This document shows positions 12,420-23,690 of a DNA stretch of 64,000 nucleotides, in pieces. The position numbers and the translations under genes were made by a program. Each line of letters starts with the position of its first letter. The stretch's first letter is position 1. Source of the DNA: Bactrocera neohumeralis (lineage: Eukaryota > Arthropoda > Insecta > Diptera > Tephritidae); assembly GCF_024586455.1 (NCBI RefSeq), contig NC_065923.1, positions 67,119,076 through 67,183,075 on the forward strand. Reading direction: 5' to 3'. The notes under the pieces are model-generated. The model made no database searches and had not been told where the DNA came from. It saw only the letters and a program-made list of their open reading frames with translations.

Positions 12420-13160
12420 ATTTGGTTAGATTCATTCATTATGGTGTGTGACGTTCTTTATTTTTACTGAAGCAATTTTTTGCTTTTCTATTTTTTAAGA
12501 TCTTACATTATAGATAACTCAACACTGTGGGTAATGTCCCCTTATTTTGACTGACATACATTTTATATTTGCCCGATTTTTCACCAGAGCTTTCATCTAT
12601 AGAATATACGAGAAAGCTTTGTCTAGATTTTTTTCACAGGCCCTTAATAGTTAGATTTAGCCTCTATAGTGTGTGACGCCCCGCTTAAGTTTTGTGAGCA
12701 GAGCTTTCGCCTTCAAAATGAATGTGAAAGCTTTGTTTATCTTTTCAAAGATTTTACATGTTAGATGGATCAGCATTGTGGTTAATTTTTAATATTTGTG
12801 CGTTTTCAATAGAGCTTTCATCTCTAGAATATACGAGAAAGCTGTGTCTAACTTTTTCTTTAAAGTTTTTCAAATTGGTTGGGTCCTTATAACATCTTAG
12901 ATTTTCGCTGTGATATTTTTTAATTTTTTAACGGAATAAATCGATGAATGACTAAATCAGTCGTGGGGCATCTTTAAATTCATGCTTACAGAGCTTTCAC
13001 TTCGAAAAAATAAATGATAACATTTTGCATTAGTTTTGAAGATGACATCAATATACCCTATATTTTTACTAAAATATTCGTTTCATATTTGCACGACTTC
13101 TGAGCCGAGCTTTCCGCTCTAGAACATGAGTATAGATGAAAGCTTTGTTTATCTTATTCT
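12420..13160 (+). repeat. decayed satellite-like tract with recurring GAGCTTTC motif
   Basis: The word (A)GAGCTTTC followed by CATCTMTAGAATATACGAGA or a variant recurs near 12588, 12702, 12813, 12991 and 13108, continuing from AGAGCTTTACC at 12286 and 12378. Spacings are about 92, 210, 114, 111, 178 and 117 bp, suggesting units of roughly 90-117 bp with some double gaps. Each unit also carries GAAAGCT(T)TGT and a TTTTCAAAGATTTT-like block. No frame is kept open across it. Confidence 0.6.
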
Positions 13161-14138
13161 CATATTATCGAAGCACACTACTTTGAATAACTCAAATTTG
13201 TGTATAAAGCGGTAGTTTAAACTAAAAAACATTTCAGCATACATACATTTCATATCTATGGAAAAAATGCTTTCCGAACTAATATGTATACGTAATGCTT
13301 TTTTACAGAGAAATTTGCATAGAATGCTGCCAAAATACTCTAAAAACAAGCTTACTTCAATTTCATTTGTGTTTTGCCGCAAAAAAGTATATCTGATTAT
13401 GTTCCACACCCATTCTGCCACACAACAATTAATACTCGCTCGCTTGCATTGGCAAAATGTGAAAAGAAAAACGCAGCAAAATGGATCAAGCAACAACGGC
13501 TGTGATTGCATTTTCGCAGTGTCAACGCCTACAAGCGGCAGCAATACCGGAACAGCGTGTTGCCACTACCGTTACGAGCAACGTTGTGACACACAGCTGC
13601 CACTATACCCACTTCTCACTACTCTTCCCTCACTCTCAAGTACACCTTTCACCAGCGCACCACCACTGTAATGCTCATTTACAACACGGAGGTGGATTTT
13701 AACACGTTTTTCCGTTTGTGCGACTATAATGGCTGACAGACAATATGGCGTAGTTTCCGCCTCGTATTGTGAATTTATACCGAGCAACGTGTTGAAGCGT
13801 TGAAGTGGCACGCCAACACACAGCCACACATCTTTATACATGTATGTGTGTGCGGACTTACATGACGGTTGACAGTGGTTGCCACATGGTGTGGCGCGTG
13901 TGCGAAAAGATTCATGCTCGGTTTGGTTGTATATTAATATGAAAGTGTGTGCAGCCCTCTCGGCTACAAAGTGGCCCCGTCGTCATGTAGAGCGCACGAA
14001 GTGGGCAAATGAAGAGCGCAAAGTGCGGCCACATTGTAGTGGCATGCAACGAGTGCCTTCTATATGCAATTATAAGCTCTTTTTCTCATTGTTCGTAGGA
14101 CACTCCAACTGAGCGAATCCTTTACAACAGGCCTTTGT
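13161..14138. other. GC-richer spacer without recognised gene
   Basis: This part is clearly less AT-rich than its surroundings. It holds overlapping open frames on both strands (13149-13544 minus, 13258-13671 plus, 13572-13841 minus). Their products have no recognisable domain and they overlap each other, so I do not call a gene. It could be conserved non-coding or regulatory DNA. Confidence 0.35.
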
Positions 14139-14211
14139 GAGTGTCCAATACGAATCGTGCATACCGTCCGGAAAAATGACGGTATCTTTCGAAGATTCCC
14201 CCTCCAAAATC

Positions 14212-14239
<28 letters not shown>
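14139..14239 (+). mobile_element. short poly-A-tailed retroposed insert with target-site duplication
   Basis: A 73-bp body is followed by an uninterrupted run of 29 A (14212-14240). The insert is flanked by the direct repeat AGGCCTTTGT at 14129-14138 and again at 14240-14249 (the first A of the second copy merges with the tail). This is the signature of target-primed reverse transcription. The body contains a perfect 8-bp hairpin (ATACCGTC, 9-base loop, GACGGTAT) and next to it a small one (TCTT-TCG-AAGA). It may be the extreme 3' end of a LINE, a SINE or a retroposed small RNA; I do not recognise which. Confidence 0.75.
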
Positions 14240-14243
<4 letters not shown>

Positions 14244-14249
14244 CTTTGT

Positions 14250-14859
14250 AGTGTGACTGCGTGTGTCGTAAAAATGATATATTTTTATTAAAATCGCTGA
14301 AATTCTACTTCCAAAAGTTGATAATGAAATTACAAAAGTTAAAAAAATTTTATGACATTTTCCATTTTCCGTTACCTATCCGTTGGTTGAAATATACGTG
14401 GATGATCATTTCCACTGCTATAAATTTTAAAACCTGACAAGTAAATTGAGACAACTGGGCCTATTATTACGCTCAGAAAAATTATAATTATCGTGGCCCT
14501 GGCGACCTTTAATTGGTTCTTGTGTACTCTTCTACGAAGGGCTATTCTAATCCTGAAAATTTTCCATGCGAACAAAGAAGAGTCATCAATTAGAGGGTAT
14601 AAACCTTCAATTTGAAGTCTTTTTTAATTTCATAGTTCTCTAGAGTAAACGGGAAGTCAAGAGTCTCGTACATAAGAACTCATTTAAAGTGAATCTAAGC
14701 CCAATTTAAAAGTCAGGTATGAGTCCACAAAAGTCAGCAACTAATTATATAGGTTCCTTACAGAAATTTTCATTTAACTCATGTCTTTCAGTTTCATCGA
14801 TTTACCAAAAGAATACATATTTATTAGATTTATATAGTGCAACATGTTTCTAAAGATAA
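14250..14859. other. AT-rich spacer
   Basis: No recognisable gene, transposon end or repeat. Confidence 0.4.
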
Positions 14860-15318
14860 TCCATTTCTTGAAACCAGCTTGCCCGATCTCAACCAAATTC
14901 GGCGAATAATATTATGCTGACAATATTTTGTTAGAGTATTGGTTTGATTATAAAATCGGACTACAACCACACCTACTTCCCATATAACACAATTTGAAAG
15001 TCTATCTGATTCGTTCACTTTTCAATGTATAAAAAAAGCATCAAATAATATAATTGGATAATATGGATACTTTGCGCGAATAATGACTTTAAATTAACAT
15101 ACGGTGGCATAACCAAAAATTGCTTAAAGCAAACCAAAACTATTAAGCTCCCAGTTACCGAATATGTGGAGCCCAGTTCTTAGTGCGAAGTTTTTACCGC
15201 AAATGTCGGCCAACCTGTCAGATATACTGCCGAAATTCAAAAAGAAGTCTTCCGACTTTGAGCCTTGCAAATTGCAATAGTCCGTTGCATTAGAACTAAG
15301 CTCTTCCTTACTTGTTTC
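14860..15318 (+). repeat. interspersed repeat, family B, copy 2
   Basis: Collinear by eye with 3740-4430 over most of its length and in the same orientation. Shared blocks are CAACCAAATTCGGCGAA-like sequence, AAAATCGGACTACAACCAC, CCCATATAACACAATTT, ATCTGATTC, CAAAACTATTAAGCTCC and TACCGAATAT, then AATGTCGGCCAACCTGTCAG and ATATACTG. It ends with GAACTAAGCTCTTCCTTACT TGTTT, which in my memory of the family is the conserved 3' border. There is no coding capacity. Confidence 0.65.
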
Positions 15319-17554
15319 TATTATATTCCTTCCGTCTTTCAGTTTCAGCAGATTAATCTTATTTTGATAAAAGGAAACGGATATATTTTTCTTTACTTGG
15401 AAAATCTACAATAATTTTTGCTTTATTTTTCGAAAATTTTAAGTTGATCTGGTAAATAGTTTCGGAGTTATGAGTGTGTGTGTGAAGTTTTTTAAATTAG
15501 TGTAATCGGCTACCAAAATTGTAAAAGTGAGGAAAATTATTAAGAGGTTTTCTCTTCTTTTATTCTAATCTGTATAAATATTTTTTTCTTTCCTATGTCG
15601 ACTATTCATGTAAAAATATATCGTAAAAAGGTCAAAGAAAAATGTCAAGCATCTAAAATTGTAATACAAATGGAATAATCTGCACTAACCACTGGACCAA
15701 TAAAAATTTAATTTTTTACGACATTCATAACTGCTAAATAATTAAATTCCCGAAAGTAAAGTCAATATGGCTGTACAGACTACAAAAAGTTACATATGAC
15801 TCCTTAAAATTATTATGTTTGTCTGTAATTTTGCATATGCAAAATATTACAAATACTTTTGAAAATTTATTTATCTTCACACACAAAAGTTAATCCAGAA
15901 GTTTTAATTACTACAACAGCAGTTAAACTCAATTTAAGCCAAACATAGTAAACACATAGGTATTTATGCGTAAATATATACACACTTAAAATTTTGAAGC
16001 GATTATATAGTTTTCAATAACGGCATTTTCTGAGGATTACTATATTGATGCAAAGTTTTCGTATAAATATGCAGCCATAAGTAAAATTTTACTGGATATA
16101 TATACATATATATATATGTGTGTATATATGTATATATATCCCATATGCTGCAGATAGTTCTATGATTTATGCCTGCAAGCAAATGAAATTGAAGATGAGA
16201 GTACGATATTTTTACTTACACACGCACTAGCAAAAAGTAAAAAACTAGCTTTCATATATTCTACAGAAACCTTCAAATACATACATATATACGTATATAT
16301 ATATATATTTATGAAAAACTTAGAATAGAATATGGCTATTGCTTGTTGAACCACTTGTAATGAAATTTAGTATTCCAATTATGCAGAGTAAGTGGGAAGA
16401 AGCGGTAGATCAAAAGATAAAATGCAAACAATATGCTTACTAATACATACATACAGAAGGATTAGCCAAAAATACAACAAATAAATAACCGAAAACTATT
16501 TTCAGACAAAGGAAATGAAAATTTAAACACATTCCTTTCTTTTGAAATTTTTTTTAAAATTTGAAAGTATTTTTGTGCACAAAACTATGCACAGTAGAAC
16601 TGAAAATTCTGAGGTTATATTGTAAACCCTTACTACAAAAAGAAAAAGAAATAAGTGTAATTTGGCAAAATATGCTTTTAACTATAATTTTATTTTATCT
16701 TTTATTAGGACTAACATTTTCTTTCGGTATTAAGTTATGCATATGAATACTTTTTGATAACAGAACTGCTAAACATATGGCAACGCTCAAAAAAAAGTTC
16801 GTCAGATAAAAATACTTTTTATAACATTTGAGAAGAAACTGCGCGTAGAAGATATTAGATTTGAGAAAATAAATCTAGATTCTAAAGGGAGGAGAGCCGA
16901 AGATTATAGGAAGCAAATCGAGAAGCTCAAAATGGAACTCGCATCCAAAGAATGAAAGATTTCTCAGCTTGAATAAGGTCTTTGTTTTCCCTCCACCAGT
17001 GGTATGGATCTAAAGAATCATATTTAAGTTTTAACGTTTGATCTTACAATTCAAACAGTTTGATATAAAAGTCAAACACTTTTTAAACATATTTAGATAA
17101 GCTGCTTTAGAATGAAACACAATTTGAGGCTTTTTTTTGCTTTAAAAATATTTTTAAATAAAAAATTGTGCGCAGCTGGCAAGCTTTCATTTACCATAAG
17201 ACAAATATTTTTTCAAATACCATTACAATATTGCGAAATTGATTATATTTAAGTAATTCGATGAAACAAAAAATTTAAAACAGCTGACAATCCTTTGAAG
17301 AATACTCGTATATGCATCAAAGTCATTCCTCAAACTGGTTTGATTTGATATTCTGTTGCATTAATTCATTTATTTTCCCAATTAAATTCTACAAACATTT
17401 CAGCATTTAGTCGAAACAGGTTAAGGTTTGGTTTTTCTGCCTGTACTTAAGGGTTTTTCAAGTAGTGAAGGAATTAAATATTGTATTTCTGGAGTAGTTC
17501 ATGATATTGCCTATTTCCCTCATACTTTTCCCTATCTTTTTTAGTTGTAAAAAT
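15319..17554. other. AT-rich spacer with TA microsatellites
   Basis: No gene supported. Impure (TA)n/(TATG)n runs lie at about 16097-16140 and 16280-16310. At about 16835-16950 an open stretch without a start codon reads EDYRKQIEKLKMELASKE, coiled-coil-like but of no recognised family. Confidence 0.4.
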
Positions 17555-17660
17555 TGGACAATAGGCATGGCACCGCCCACATTGAAGTAAAATCCGATAT
17601 ATCCGGAACTATTTGACCGATTTCAATTCAACTTGGTAGGGGAAGTTAATTAAGTATCCA
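17555..17660 (+). repeat. interspersed repeat, family B, partial copy 3
   Basis: A short piece contains GGCATGGCACCGCCCAC, then a TATATCCGGAACTATTTGACC-like block and GATTTCAATTCAACTTGGTA. It corresponds to the leading part of copies 1 and 2 (the CGACCGAGCGATTTCGACTA block of copy 1). The remainder of the repeat is absent. Confidence 0.5.
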
Positions 17661-19586
17661 ATTTGACAATGTGGGAAAAATTAGATGACAAATAAGACTA
17701 CTTTGCTTATAACAAACTTTAAATTAGTTCTATTTTTTCATTCTACTCTATACACATCAAACATCAGTGATGTTATCAGAATAAAACTTTGGGCTAATAG
17801 TGTTGTCAACATATGTCAGCTTACGTTCAAAAAGTCTCGAAAGCGAACTTTAAGTTATGCCAAAGGTGAGTCGCTTCTTCCGTTACTATTTGTTGTTTAG
17901 TTATTTATTCATAAAGAAGGCTCATCGATGCCACGACATTTCAAGATCTCGGGTTTAAGTTACATATCGATACCTTATTTTAATAACTTTCGGAATCGGA
18001 CCGGATTTTGAGATCTTCTCTTGGACAGCTGCGCCTGAATGAAGCTCTGTGTTACAAAGCAACTGCCGATATTTGTAGTAGGTGTAAAGAACTTCTGGTG
18101 CTTATTAAGGTACACGGTTCTCTAGTTGAGAGGGTATTATATTTATGTCTATGAAGGGCCATGAAGTTTTATCTTTCGATTGAGGTTCAGCGTAAACTTA
18201 TATATAACTTGCTCTGATTGTGGGACTTTAAAACCTAATATATTATAAGTTCTAATTGTAAAGCCCACGGATCACCATATGATTAAAGCTGACGAATTAC
18301 CAATATGAACGATCAGCAGTTAATATAATGGCAACTTTTATATTTATTTTAATTGAACTAGTTCAAAAGCTTCAAATAGCTATCAAGAGTAAGTTTGGTG
18401 ATCTTATTCAATTTGCCTACATACATATTAAAGATCTTAATTCTAAATTTCAAGGCCGTTTTAAGACAGTTTTCACTTACCCTAATTTCAATTTACATTT
18501 TATACTAAAATATAATATGTGTGAGTATGTAAATCATTCTTAATATCAGAGAATATGGGTGTATATGTATGCAAAGCGCACTCCTTTTTTCTTCGAATAT
18601 GTTTACGTAATTATATAAACTTTACCGGTTGCTTTGCACTTAAGTACTCATTACTTTGAATAGCTTAGTCAACTAATACACGGCCATAAAGAAATGCTAA
18701 CCAGCAAGCGTGGAAAAACCTGAACGAAGAACGGGTATGAGTGTGTATGAGTTGCAATAAGAAAATGTGGGTGAATAATTTTATATGCATGAAAGACACC
18801 CTACCTGCTGGTTACGAACGCCAACAGCAAACAAATTTTGCTGCGATAATACCGGCAAGCAAGGCAACGCGAAAACTTAACTGCTTAAATGAAAGTCAAC
18901 AAACTTGGCATGCGAAGATGAGCCAACGCCTGAACGTAGACTACACCAAAGCAGGATTTGTGCTGGCATGCAGAGTTGCCAACGATGACTAGAGGCACGG
19001 AGAAGTTAGTGCCAATGGCGCTAAATGGAGCGAGAATATAGCGTATGGTAAGATTACCGTTAAACGACACACACACACAGAGAGACAGAGAGACGCAGAT
19101 ACATATAGGTATGCTAAGGGGTGCCACATATGTATGTAAATTTATAAATGTTTACATATATTTATGTGTGTTTTTGTATGTATGTACATCTCTGCAGGCT
19201 TGAGTGGTTCTGCATATTTAAAACGCATTTTATCCAAGTAAACTCCCACACACGTGTGTCTACCTGCATACTGCTAAGTCGCTGCTCGAGTTCTACTTAC
19301 CTTTCAGCTTAAGTGCCAAGACGCAAACAAACAATCGACGAGCGAAACTTGTTTAACACATTTTCGTTGCAATGCGCCACTAAAATGCAAGCACTCACAT
19401 GCACTCACACTTGTTTGCACAAAATTATGTAAATATATGTATATGTAGTTCTTGTTGTTGTAGCACCTGCTTTTGCCGATTACGCAGCCTTTCAGCTGAA
19501 ATTCCGTTTGATTTTCTTTACTTTGCTAAGGCAATTTTGGGCGAAGCTGCCGCTAAGCGCTTTATTGTGTTTTTTTGTTGTTTTTT
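17661..19586. other. spacer without recognised gene
   Basis: No gene supported. A (CA)n run continuing into GAGA repeats lies at about 19067-19095, and ATGT-type microsatellite sequence follows at 19125-19185. Open frames at 18328-18543 and 18741-18992 have no recognised domain. Confidence 0.4.
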
Positions 19587-20037
19587 TATACCCCAAACAG
19601 GCGAAGTTCCTAAAATACAAAAGAAATCGTTGGAGAAACTAAAGAGTATAGATATAAATACATATGTTGGCCCATGTATCTGTATCTGTATGGCTGTATA
19701 TACGCGAACCAGTCCTTGAATTTTTAAGATATTGATCTCAAATTTTACACACATCCATTTCTCCTCAAGAAGCTGCTTATTTGTCGGAACCGTCGATATC
19801 GATATAGCATAGATCTACCATAAAAGTACAAACTAAATGATGAAAATCAAGTTCTTATATGGAAAGGTTTCTTTCTGGATTATTATCTAAAGCAACACTC
19901 CAATCTCTGCAGAAATGGCTTAGATAATATTACAATAGCATACAGCTGTCATAAGAACTGACCAATCAAAATGAGTTTCTTATATAGAAACGTTTTTTTA
20001 TTTATGAATTATAGCTGCGGTGGAGCCAAGGTGAACG
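19587..20037 (-). repeat. interspersed repeat, family A, best-preserved copy
   Basis: Read on the minus strand it begins with CACCTTGGCTCCACCGCAGC then TATAATTCAT, matching the leading TTCGG(C/T)(T/C)GCACC block of the other copies at 36908, 38545, 46575, 48040 and 56860. It continues with TCAGTTCTTATGACAGCTGT-like sequence, a GATATCGACGGTTCCGACAA block, GCAGCTTCTTGAGGAGAAAT, ATCTTAAAAATTC and GGTTCGCGTATATACAG, and ends with CAGG(G)TATA-like CCTGTTTGGGGTATAAAAAA. It is non-coding. The family is dispersed in both orientations and has no visible inverted termini, poly-A tail or target duplication. Confidence 0.7.
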
Positions 20038-20464
20038 TATATTTCTAATTTTTGTTTCCTTCTTGTTCTAAATTTGTCTTAATTTCTTCTTAAGCAGCTT
20101 ACGCAAATATGGGTTAACGAAAATTGGAATTAATGAAGTATACACATGAATATGCCAAGATATGACTGCACGAAGTTGGCGAAAATAGTTGTAATAAATT
20201 AGTATGCAAAATAGCACAGTGAGAATATTATATGTGGGATTGGATTGGATTGGAGGGTTACTTAAGTCAGTAGTAAATATTTATCAAATCTTTGCACAAA
20301 TTATTATTTGCATATTTCTAGTAAACGATTCGCTAAACATTTTTGAGTATTCTTCTAGTGATGGAAGTCTACCCTCAGTGCTAAATACGGATAATTTTTG
20401 GTGATATATATTCAATCACCTTTAAAATGTCTACAAAGAAACTTAGAGAAATGAAGTTGACAGC
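20038..20464. other. AT-rich spacer
   Basis: No recognised content. A short (GATTG)n run lies at about 20238-20257. Confidence 0.4.
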
Positions 20465-21190
20465 AAAACTATTCATAACTCGTTTGAGTAGTACACCGCC
20501 CTGTCTGAAACCTTGTTTGGCGTCAATTCGGAAAGGTCCTTCCTGATCATGACGGATATTTTGGTGTTGCTCAACGTCAGTTTACACAGCCATATTAGTT
20601 TTGCGGGGTTACCAAATTCAGACATAATGGCATAAAGGCAGCTCCTTTTTGTGCTGCAGCAGCTTTGAAATTGACGAAGAGGTGGTGTGTGTCGATTCTC
20701 TTTTCCGGGTCTTTTCCAAAACTTGGCGTATGGTGAATCTCAGTTCAGTTGTTGATTTGCCAGGTCTTAAGCCAAACTGATAAGGTCCAATCAGTTTGTT
20801 GACTGTGTGCTTTAATCTTTCACACAATACGTTCGATAGAACCATATATTCGATGTTGAGGAAGCTTTCCCCACAGTAGTCGGCGCGGATTGTAGGGGCA
20901 GGGCAAACTTAAATTCAAATCGAGGGGCATGCTTTCGTCCGACCATATTTTAAAAAGAAGCTGATTCATGATCCTTCTCAGTTCTTCGGCGCCACCTTTG
21001 AATAGCTTAGCCTGCAATCTATCAGCCCCGCCGCTTTGCTGTTCTTCAGGCGGGTAATTGCTATTCGAACTTCTTCATGGTTGGCCGCTTCTTCATCATC
21101 AATTGGGGATTTGGGTTCACCATTTTCTGGTGTTATGCTGCAACGATTGTCGGCGAAGTCGATCAAGCTAAACTTTGAGGATGTTTCATT
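20465..21190 (-). pseudogene. LINE reverse transcriptase, degenerate and truncated
   Basis: Read on the minus strand, blocks in order are EEVRIAITRLKNSKAAG (about 21100-21040), LFKGGAEELRRIMNQLLFKI with WSDESMP (about 21010-20920), SNVLCERLKHTVNKLIGPYQ with FGLRPGKSTTE (about 20835-20730), VLEKTRKRESTH, and finally QGFRQGG near 20500. These are the finger and palm motifs of non-LTR retrotransposon reverse transcriptases (family forms KAAGxDGxxxE, IGxxQxGFRPGxST, GFRQGD). The coding frame shifts several times, the motif A aspartate block is degraded to a VNFKAA-like form, and the sequence stops after GFRQG before the catalytic YADD. No endonuclease, 3' tail or target duplication was seen. The exact LINE clade is not certain. 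Confidence 0.85.
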
Positions 21191-23149
21191 ATGGAGGCTG
21201 AATTTGGATATACATATTTAATAGAATAACTACATGCGTATACTGGAAATTAGTAAAAAAAACTCTCAAATTGACTACGGAAACACAGTTGTCTCTTGAG
21301 AAATGTTGTTCACTTTTAAATTGTGAAAAAAGTCAAAGCAATGACAATGAAAAATTATTAAAAAACTTTGTGAAGATAGTCGGTAACCAAATCCCAACCG
21401 AGTATTGTCTACTCAACAGCATTATCCAAAATTATTTCGGTGCTCAGTGCTTTATGAAACAATATCTAAAAAAAATTCTAAAGGGCTCTCTTTGACTGCT
21501 GTCAGCATAACCTTGGCTAAGAAACGAACGAAATTGAGCGACAATGCTGTAAAAAATTAGTTATTCCCAGTTGTTTAGTTTAGCAAGTAAAACTTTACCA
21601 GAAGACAGGTTTAAGGTGAATAATTTCTCTTGGATTAATGATTGGAAAAGTGTGGACTATAGTAAATGCCTACAAAACTCGAAGAGAAGCTATTAAAACT
21701 CATTTAAATATCTAGATCGTGCATTTTTGTTGACGTTTGACTAGTTCAGCAGGTTGCTTTAATATGTAAATTGCTTCTGAAAAGTTTATATAGCGCATAG
21801 TTCGAATTTTAACTTCTCCACTGCAGCAAAAACTAGGCAACTATTACTTGCCTTACACTCCCTTCCACTATCGCCCTCCGTCGCCCACTTCAAAAGCCAT
21901 TAACGGCGAAACTATTCAACCAATGTGCTGTGTCTGCGTCGGAAGCGCAAAATTTTTTATAGTTTCCTTCCGCGCTAGACGCCCACACCATCTGCGGCAC
22001 AAAAACTAGTTGGGCCATATTTGCAAGAATAAAGTTAGCTAAACTGCGCTGATGTTTCCGGTAAAATTATTCCACCTTCGTTTAGTTTAACTTTGAAGTG
22101 GGCAAGAACAAAAATAAAAATAAAACGCCGACAAATGTGCCGCTGCACACTTCGTAGGCTAATTAAAGAAATTTCATTAAAAAATACATGACGTAAAAAG
22201 TTCGTCTGGACGAAAATTAGTTTAAAGAGAAGGGCAGTGTTAGAGGTCTGTGGTCTGTGTGTGCAACCGGCTAGGTAGGTTGGTCGGTAGGTAGTTTAGG
22301 TGGGCGGCTGCGCTGGTAAACGAGCAAGGTGTTGATAACAGCTTTTAAAGTTTGCGCTTGACTTAAATATTTCAAAAGCGCAGTGGCGGCACTGTTGAAA
22401 GCAAAAGAGATGAGAAAAAAGCGAAAACAAAATTGTATAAAAAGGAATTAAGAAGAAAAGCTGCCGCAAGCCAATTATTTGCAATTATAACAGTTTTAAT
22501 TAAGTTATACTATAATTTTATGACGTTCTGCAATCATAACAAACACTTGCATATATTATTTCATAGAAAGGATAGAGCTTTGATTTTGAGGTAAGACATT
22601 TTTAGGTTAATACAATAATATGCTTGGTTTTGAGGTTTCTCTCTATGCAGCTAATATTGCTTAATAAATAGCAGATGTATTTCGGTAGAGACGAAATTGC
22701 CATCATATTTTTCATATGACAAAAAAAACAAATTCAGTTCAGTATTTAAGTAATGTATTTTTATTATTTAGAGTTGCTGTTTTTGACTACATCATATATT
22801 AGATTTTTTTTGGGGAGCTGAATAAAATATTTCTTTTACAATTTATTTATTTTGGAGAAAGTGAACTAATAAAAATAGTTTTTTTCTTTTCATTGTTTAT
22901 TAAATTATACTCACAAATAAACTGTATAAACCCTTTAATAGGATATCATAAACAGTTTTTTATTAGCAGCGGTTTGAAATGTACACGACGAGCTTAATCA
23001 CCCCCATCAGTTAATCTTTAAGCGCATTTTTCTCGTAACTACGTTTTTAATATTAGCTTGACTGAGAGAATGCATCAACTTTTAAATATTCTGTGTATTC
23101 TGTTTAAAATACTGACCTACAACTTCTTTGATCTGCTCAAAAATCGAAT
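21191..23149. other. spacer without recognised gene
   Basis: No gene supported. The part from about 21830 to 22340 is less AT-rich and contains several C-rich words. It looks single-copy and could be conserved non-coding DNA. Confidence 0.35.
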
Positions 23150-23690
23150 TGTGGCTGGCTCAAACAAGCATTCTCAGAGATGAATAATAAGTTGAAAAAT
23201 ATTTCATTTCTTTCCTCAAAATGTTTTTGAGCATTCTTAAATTATGTGGCCGTTACGACGAACCATTAACTAATTGTCGAAGGAATAAATTTTCATGCGT
23301 TCTGAACCCATCAACCGTCTCTTCCAGTGTCGAAATGCGTTGACTCCTTAGGTTATTTTTTACGTATGAGAATAAAAAGAAGTAATTCAGTGCCAAGTCA
23401 TATAGGATGCGGGTGTTTCTGTCGATATATGAGAACTCGCATCGTCATTGTTGAAAGTGATCCCTTTTCAGCGGCTGGGTTTTCAGTTTTCTTTAAAGAC
23501 AATTGTCAAACAAATGCTTGGAAACCTCTCAGAATTGAATTTTTCGTCAGTCTTGTGGTATGGTTTAGACATGTCCAATTTTTAACTATTTTTGGTTTCG
23601 GCTCATCTGGAAACCCCCATTCAGTCGACTGCTTAGGACTGTCGCAATAACAAAGACGGGGTTCATAGCTCCAATATTGCACTTTTTTAA
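23150..23690 (-). pseudogene. mariner transposase remnant (C-terminal half)
   Basis: On the minus strand, starting near 23690, one frame reads YEPRLCYCDSPKQSTEW followed by GFPDEPKPK. This matches the block after the first catalytic aspartate in irritans-like mariners (YCYDPETKQQSxEW, then xxPDEPxPKK). Further on, NNDDASSHISTETP corresponds to HxDNASxHTSxxT, the second catalytic aspartate region. EETVDGFRTHENL and RMLKNILR fit the C-terminal helices (EEAVxAFxxHV and RMQKCI). Frames change several times and the third aspartate block is not recognisable. No inverted repeats were found. It is an old fossil, distinct from the copies at 60-64 kb. Confidence 0.65.

Noticed and set aside
13149..13671. 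Overlapping 131-codon (minus) and 137-codon (plus) frames
   Set aside because: They overlap each other on opposite strands, have no recognisable domain, and lie in a GC-richer stretch where stops are rarer.
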